The notes beneath the pieces are model-generated. The model saw nothing but the letters and a program-made list of their open reading frames with translations, was not told the DNA's origin and did not search any database. Position numbers and translations under genes: made by a program. Positions 5,396 to 7,406 of a stretch of 7,406 bases of DNA are shown in pieces. How positions within the stretch are numbered: position 1 is the first letter of the stretch; each line of letters opens with the position of its first letter. Location of the stretch: contig JBKPOW010000116.1 of the NCBI GenBank assembly GCA_046733275.1, forward strand, positions 1 through 7,406, written 5' to 3'. The stretch comes from VRUE01 sp046733275. GTDB lineage: Bacteria; Actinomycetota; Thermoleophilia; Solirubrobacterales; 70-9.

Positions 5396-6805
5396 TCAGC
5401 CACCGACGGAAACGCCGGCCACTTGGAACCGTCCCGAGTCGGCCCCCGGGCTGGCGGTCTCGGCGATCCGCGCTTCCAGCGACAGCTCGCGCTCGAAGTC
5501 GGCCTCCTCGCCATGGCGGAAGGAGACGTCTTTGTCCTCGAGCAGCTCGACGAAGACCTCGACGAAGCGCGCGTCGAGCTGTTTGCCGGCGACCCGCCGC
5601 AGCTCCTGGATCGCCTCATAGCTCGAGGTCGGGGTGCGGTAGGAGTCGCGGGCGGTCATCACGTCGTAGGTGTCGGCGACGGAGATGATCCGCGCCAGCT
5701 CGGGGATGTCGTCGCCTTCGAGGCCGCGCGGATAGCCCTTGCCGTCGATCCGCTCGTGGTGGGCGAGGATGATCTCGGCCACCGGGCCGTAGCCGTCGAG
5801 CGAGGAGACCACGCGCGCGCCCTGCTGCGGGTGGCGGCGGATCAGCATCCAGTCTTCGTCCGTCAGCGGCACGTTCGCCTTGAGGATGCGATCGGGGAGG
5901 ATGAACTTGCCGATGTCGTGCAGCAGCGCGGCGATGTGGACCAGCTCCTCCTGGCGCTTGGAGAAGCCGGCCTTCTGCGCGATAGCGCGTGAGTAGCGGG
6001 CGACGGCGGCGCTGTGGCGGGCGGTCATCTGGTCCCGCAGGTCGAGCGTGCGCAGCAGCGCGCTCAACATGCCGACCTGGAAGCTGGCCAGCTGGTTGGT
6101 CCGCACCTCGAGCTCGCGCGCGCGGTCCTCCGACTTCAACAGGGCGCCGAGCAGATACTGGAAGATGATCAGGACGATGCCGAAGAGGGCGACCCCGGCA
6201 AGGCCGATCTGGTTGTAGATGTAGGCGACGCCGACGGCCATCAGCGCCGCGGCGAGCTCCGAAGGCAGAAGCGGGAAGAGCGCCGTGCGCACCTTCTCGA
6301 CGAAGGAGCTGCGCTCCAGGTAGCAGGTGTAGGCGGCGATCATCGAGAAGTTCATCGCCAGCGCGGCGAGGAAGGCGCCGAAGACGAGGACGTAGAAGGC
6401 CGGGTCGGCGCCAGTCACCCCGGTCTTGGTCAGGATTTCGTGGAAGGCAACTCCGACCAGCAGCGGGAAGGTCATGTAGGTCAGCACGTTGACCAGCAGG
6501 TCGTTCCAGCTTTCGCGGAAGCGCAGCCAGCCGGCGAGGACGGAGACGAGGCCGATCAGCGCCGCCGGCGTTCCGCCGAGGAAGACCATGGCGAGGACCA
6601 GGGCGAGGAAGTTGCCGGAGATCTTCAGCCGCGTCTCGGTCTCGATCGAGGTGACGTCGCTGAAGGTCGAGAAACCGAGCAGGATCCCAAACAGGGCGAA
6701 GTCCCAGTTGGCGAGGGGCGCTCGCCAGACCGCTATCGCCACAGCCACGGCAAGCGCCAGCACGAGTAGCGCGTGGCTGAGGCGTGTGGGCCGCTGGTTT
6801 TCCAT
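5396..6805 (-). CDS. Membrane-anchored HD-GYP cyclic-di-GMP phosphodiesterase
   Basis: Residues 1-225 form a polytopic membrane region with about seven hydrophobic segments (near 10-27, 36-48, 64-93, 108-122, 136-160, 184-198 and 202-222). A short helical linker at 223-245 (SEDRARELEVRTNQLASF) leads to an HD-GYP domain at about 250-425. The domain has all key elements: H264, the H296-D297 pair in LLHDIGK, H325 in RRHPQQG, and HHERIDGKGYP at 349-359, where the GYP motif itself is intact. D378 and D381 follow in VADTYDVMT, then DSYR. Such domains hydrolyse cyclic di-GMP to pGpG and GMP using a two- or three-metal centre. No diguanylate cyclase is in the window. The membrane part probably senses a signal or fixes location; I do not recognise it as a named sensor. 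The last 40 residues are acidic and look disordered. The ATG at 6805 has no Shine-Dalgarno sequence. Confidence 0.93.
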   Translation of the reverse strand: MENQRPTRLSHALLVLALAVAVAIAVWRAPLANWDFALFGILLGFSTFSDVTSIETETRLKISGNFLALVLAMVFLGGTPAALIGLVSVLAGWLRFRESWNDLLVNVLTYMTFPLLVGVAFHEILTKTGVTGADPAFYVLVFGAFLAALAMNFSMIAAYTCYLERSSFVEKVRTALFPLLPSELAAALMAVGVAYIYNQIGLAGVALFGIVLIIFQYLLGALLKSEDRARELEVRTNQLASFQVGMLSALLRTLDLRDQMTARHSAAVARYSRAIAQKAGFSKRQEELVHIAALLHDIGKFILPDRILKANVPLTDEDWMLIRRHPQQGARVVSSLDGYGPVAEIILAHHERIDGKGYPRGLEGDDIPELARIISVADTYDVMTARDSYRTPTSSYEAIQELRRVAGKQLDARFVEVFVELLEDKDVSFRHGEEADFERELSLEARIAETASPGADSGRFQVAGVSVGG

Positions 6806-6840
6806 GGTCGGGGTGGCGCCAGTCGGCAGATGCCGGACCG

Positions 6841-6876
6841 GTCAAGGATTTGCCACGGATTCGCCGGTTCCTTGAC
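6841..6876. repeat. 8-bp inverted repeat in the HD-GYP leader
   Basis: GTCAAGGA (6841-6848) and TCCTTGAC (6869-6876) match perfectly around a 20-nt loop. If the HD-GYP transcript begins near 6908, this forms a stem-loop about 35 nt before the start codon. It could equally be a protein-binding site. Confidence 0.6.
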
Positions 6877-6889
6877 TGGCAGCAAAGCT

Positions 6890-6933
6890 TGCGACGACCG
6901 CAACCTGCTGTATCAAGGTAGTCGCTCGTCGCA
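6890..6933. repeat. 8-bp inverted repeat with inner 4-bp stem
   Basis: TGCGACGA (6890-6897) and TCGTCGCA (6926-6933) are perfect inverted copies. Inside them ACCT (6903-6906) can pair with AGGT (6916-6919). The element is 13 bp from the repeat at 6841-6876, and GCAAAGC (6882-6888) lies between them on the plus strand. Confidence 0.55.
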
Positions 6934-6943
6934 GGCGTGGCAA
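6915..6943 (-). promoter_or_regulatory. Candidate promoter of the HD-GYP gene
   Basis: TTGCCA (6938-6943) and TACCTT (6915-6920) are 17 nt apart on the minus strand. A start near 6908 would give a leader of about 100 nt, in contrast to the near-leaderless promoters of other genes in the window. The -10 box fits only the loose TAnnnT pattern. Confidence 0.4.
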
Positions 6944-7045
6944 GCGCCGTCGACCACCTGGCCAAGACATTGCAAATTCCGGAAAAACAGCCCCAGACCT
7001 CGCGGCAGGCGCGTAGGAGTGCGCCCGCGGCGGCCCTGAAAACGC

Positions 7046-7072
7046 AAAGGGGCGCCTACAAGGCGCCCCTTT
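7046..7072. terminator. Strong bidirectional terminator-like hairpin
   Basis: AAAGGGGCGCC (7046-7056) and GGCGCCCCTTT (7062-7072) form a perfect 11-bp stem with a 5-nt loop. The A and U ends of the stem give a T-run on either strand, and on the minus strand a further TTTT follows at 7042-7039. It lies about 240 bp upstream of the HD-GYP start and 230 bp before the transporter gene, far from any annotated gene end. Confidence 0.7.
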
Positions 7073-7075
7073 ACC

Positions 7076-7110
7076 CGAAAGCGATGCGCCCGGTGGGCGC
7101 TCGCCTTTCG
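7076..7110. repeat. Second long hairpin next to the terminator-like stem
   Basis: CGAAAG and CTTTCG form the base, GCGCCC and GGGCGC the top, with GGT (on the plus strand) as the loop. Four unpaired or bulge-paired nt lie on each side between the two helices. It starts 3 nt from the hairpin at 7046-7072, so one RNA on either strand would carry both. Confidence 0.6.
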
Positions 7111-7244
7111 TCTGAATTCGAAGTCTTACCTTTTGTAGCCCATGTGATTCATCCCTTCGTTGAAGCCCGGACGGGGGCGCCTCACGCACAAGATCCATGC
7201 AGGAGACTTTCTAGTTGCTGGCAAGTTTGTAGCACAACTCGGCG

Positions 7245-7277
7245 GAAACCTGTGCATCTGCAACGAAACTTGTGCAT
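7245..7277. repeat. 13-bp direct repeat with a 20-bp period upstream of the transporter gene
   Basis: GAAACCTGTGCAT (7245-7257) and GAAACTTGTGCAT (7265-7277) differ at one base and start exactly 20 bp apart, about two helical turns. A related GCACAA in the opposite direction lies at 7232-7237. The pair ends 26 bp before the transporter ATG, a good position for a regulator that binds two adjacent sites. Confidence 0.55.
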
Positions 7278-7303
7278 AAACACGTGGGGGTCTTTGACGA
7301 ATA

Positions 7304-7406
7304 ATGGGTAGTCCAGGCTTGCGCGCACCCCTTCGTCGGCCGGCGTTCCGTCGCCTCGCCCTCTCCTCCGCGGTCAACGAGATGGGCGACTGGCTCGGCA
7401 TAGTCG
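7304..7406 (+). CDS. Major-facilitator-superfamily transporter, N-terminus only
   Basis: Only 34 codons are in the window. After a short basic lead (MGSPGLRAPLRRPAFRR) the sequence LALSSAVNEMGDWLGIV begins the first membrane helix. The form FRRL-x-x-S-x-x-x-x-x-G-D is typical of MFS exporters of the enterobactin-exporter/macrolide-efflux type, where the N-cap reads AxxxSxLGDxL or similar. The ATG at 7304 has no good ribosome-binding site; GGGGG at 7286-7290 is 13 nt away. A TTG at 7319 is an alternative start, and AATAAT at 7300-7305 could serve as a -10 box for it. The identity rests on about 20 residues, so it is less certain than the other calls. The substrate cannot be told. Confidence 0.62.
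   Translation, partial: MGSPGLRAPLRRPAFRRLALSSAVNEMGDWLGIV

Larger units (their letters stand above)
7040..7201 (-). ncRNA. Candidate small RNA of about 160 nt ending at the double hairpin
   Basis: On the minus strand TTGTGC (7232-7237), an 18-nt spacer and TAGAAA (7208-7213) would start a transcript near 7201. It would run through the two hairpins and end after the 7046-7072 stem. Inside it is a tiny frame, MNHMGYKR, with AAGGG directly before it. An ATG at 7198 opens a longer frame, but that frame runs through both hairpins and is not gene-like. I know of no RNA family that matches; the proposal rests only on the promoter-like and terminator-like signals. Confidence 0.3.
6806..7303. other. 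498-bp intergenic region rich in inverted and direct repeats
   Basis: I find no convincing protein gene here. Open frames cross the strong hairpins and have unconvincing composition. The region holds, in order, an 8-bp inverted repeat (6841-6876), a second one (6890-6933), a candidate promoter for the HD-GYP gene, an 11-bp perfect hairpin (7046-7072), a second hairpin (7076-7110), a candidate minus-strand promoter (7208-7237) and a direct repeat (7245-7277). From about 7115 to 7300 it is less GC-rich than its surroundings. Confidence 0.7.

Noticed and set aside
5616..6965. Long minus-strand open frame overlapping the HD-GYP gene in another frame
   Set aside because: It is Arg/Pro/Ala-rich with no domain signal, and the overlapping frame has an intact HD-GYP domain.
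6842..7198. 118-codon minus-strand open frame starting at ATG 7198
   Set aside because: The ATG is well placed after a possible -10 box, but the frame runs through both strong hairpins and its product has no gene-like pattern.
6937..7311. 124-codon plus-strand open frame across the terminator-like hairpin
   Set aside because: It crosses the 7046-7072 and 7076-7110 hairpins and the direct repeats, and the second half looks random. The first 30 codons are mildly protein-like but not enough to call.
7126..7401. 91-codon minus-strand open frame antisense to the transporter start
   Set aside because: Arg/Pro-rich and antisense to a more credible MFS start. Only the last eight codons (MNHMGYKR) were kept, as a possibility inside the small-RNA candidate.
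1..7406. CRISPR arrays, insertion sequences, tRNA, rRNA and tmRNA genes, defence or phage genes
   Set aside because: I looked for spaced repeats, transposase frames, terminal repeats and RNA-gene signatures such as GGTTCGAATCC, and saw none.

Overview
The window is very GC-rich, with NNG/NNC codon use. It carries paired MlaE/YrbE permeases, a GntR regulator, an ArfB-type rescue factor and several promoters of the TTGnnn-N17-TAnnnT kind lying directly on start codons. Together these suggest a high-GC actinobacterium, and the Thermoleophilia (Solirubrobacter-like) are my best guess. That placement is inference; nothing in the window is taxon-specific by itself.

Layout. Left edge, minus strand: a pterin-4a-carbinolamine dehydratase (374-649) followed 28 nt downstream by the 5' part of an arfB-like peptidyl-tRNA hydrolase (345 to the edge). 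Divergent from these, plus strand: a glutathione S-transferase-like gene (686-1387) whose true C-terminus continues in another frame to 1496, so the gene is broken or mis-sequenced at a run of four C. It converges on the next block with a 25-nt gap.

Centre, minus strand, read right to left: a secreted TIMP/netrin-like CSC protein (4267-3887), a GntR-family regulator with a long coiled coil (3852-3121), and two MlaE/YrbE permeases (3139-2333 and 2319-1522). The regulator and the first permease overlap by 19 nt, so the last three genes are one unit. No MCE-domain protein or ATPase accompanies them here. The regulator's promoter carries two related 20-bp palindromes, one on the -35 box and one across the transcription start and start codon. 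This is the clearest regulatory signal in the window and suggests autoregulation of the permease unit.

Right, minus strand: a membrane-anchored HD-GYP cyclic-di-GMP phosphodiesterase (6805-5396), then a zinc alcohol dehydrogenase (5360-4326) 35 nt downstream.

The 6806-7303 stretch has no convincing protein gene but is full of structure: two 8-bp inverted repeats, a strong 11-bp hairpin that looks like a two-way terminator, a second long hairpin, a possible small-RNA promoter, and a 13-bp direct repeat with a 20-bp period. At the right edge a major-facilitator transporter begins on the plus strand (7304 to the edge).

The strongest points for follow-up are the tandem operator at the GntR gene, the GST frameshift, the repeated leaderless-promoter layout, and the structured 500-bp intergenic region. 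I did not find evidence for a wholly new defence or mobile system.
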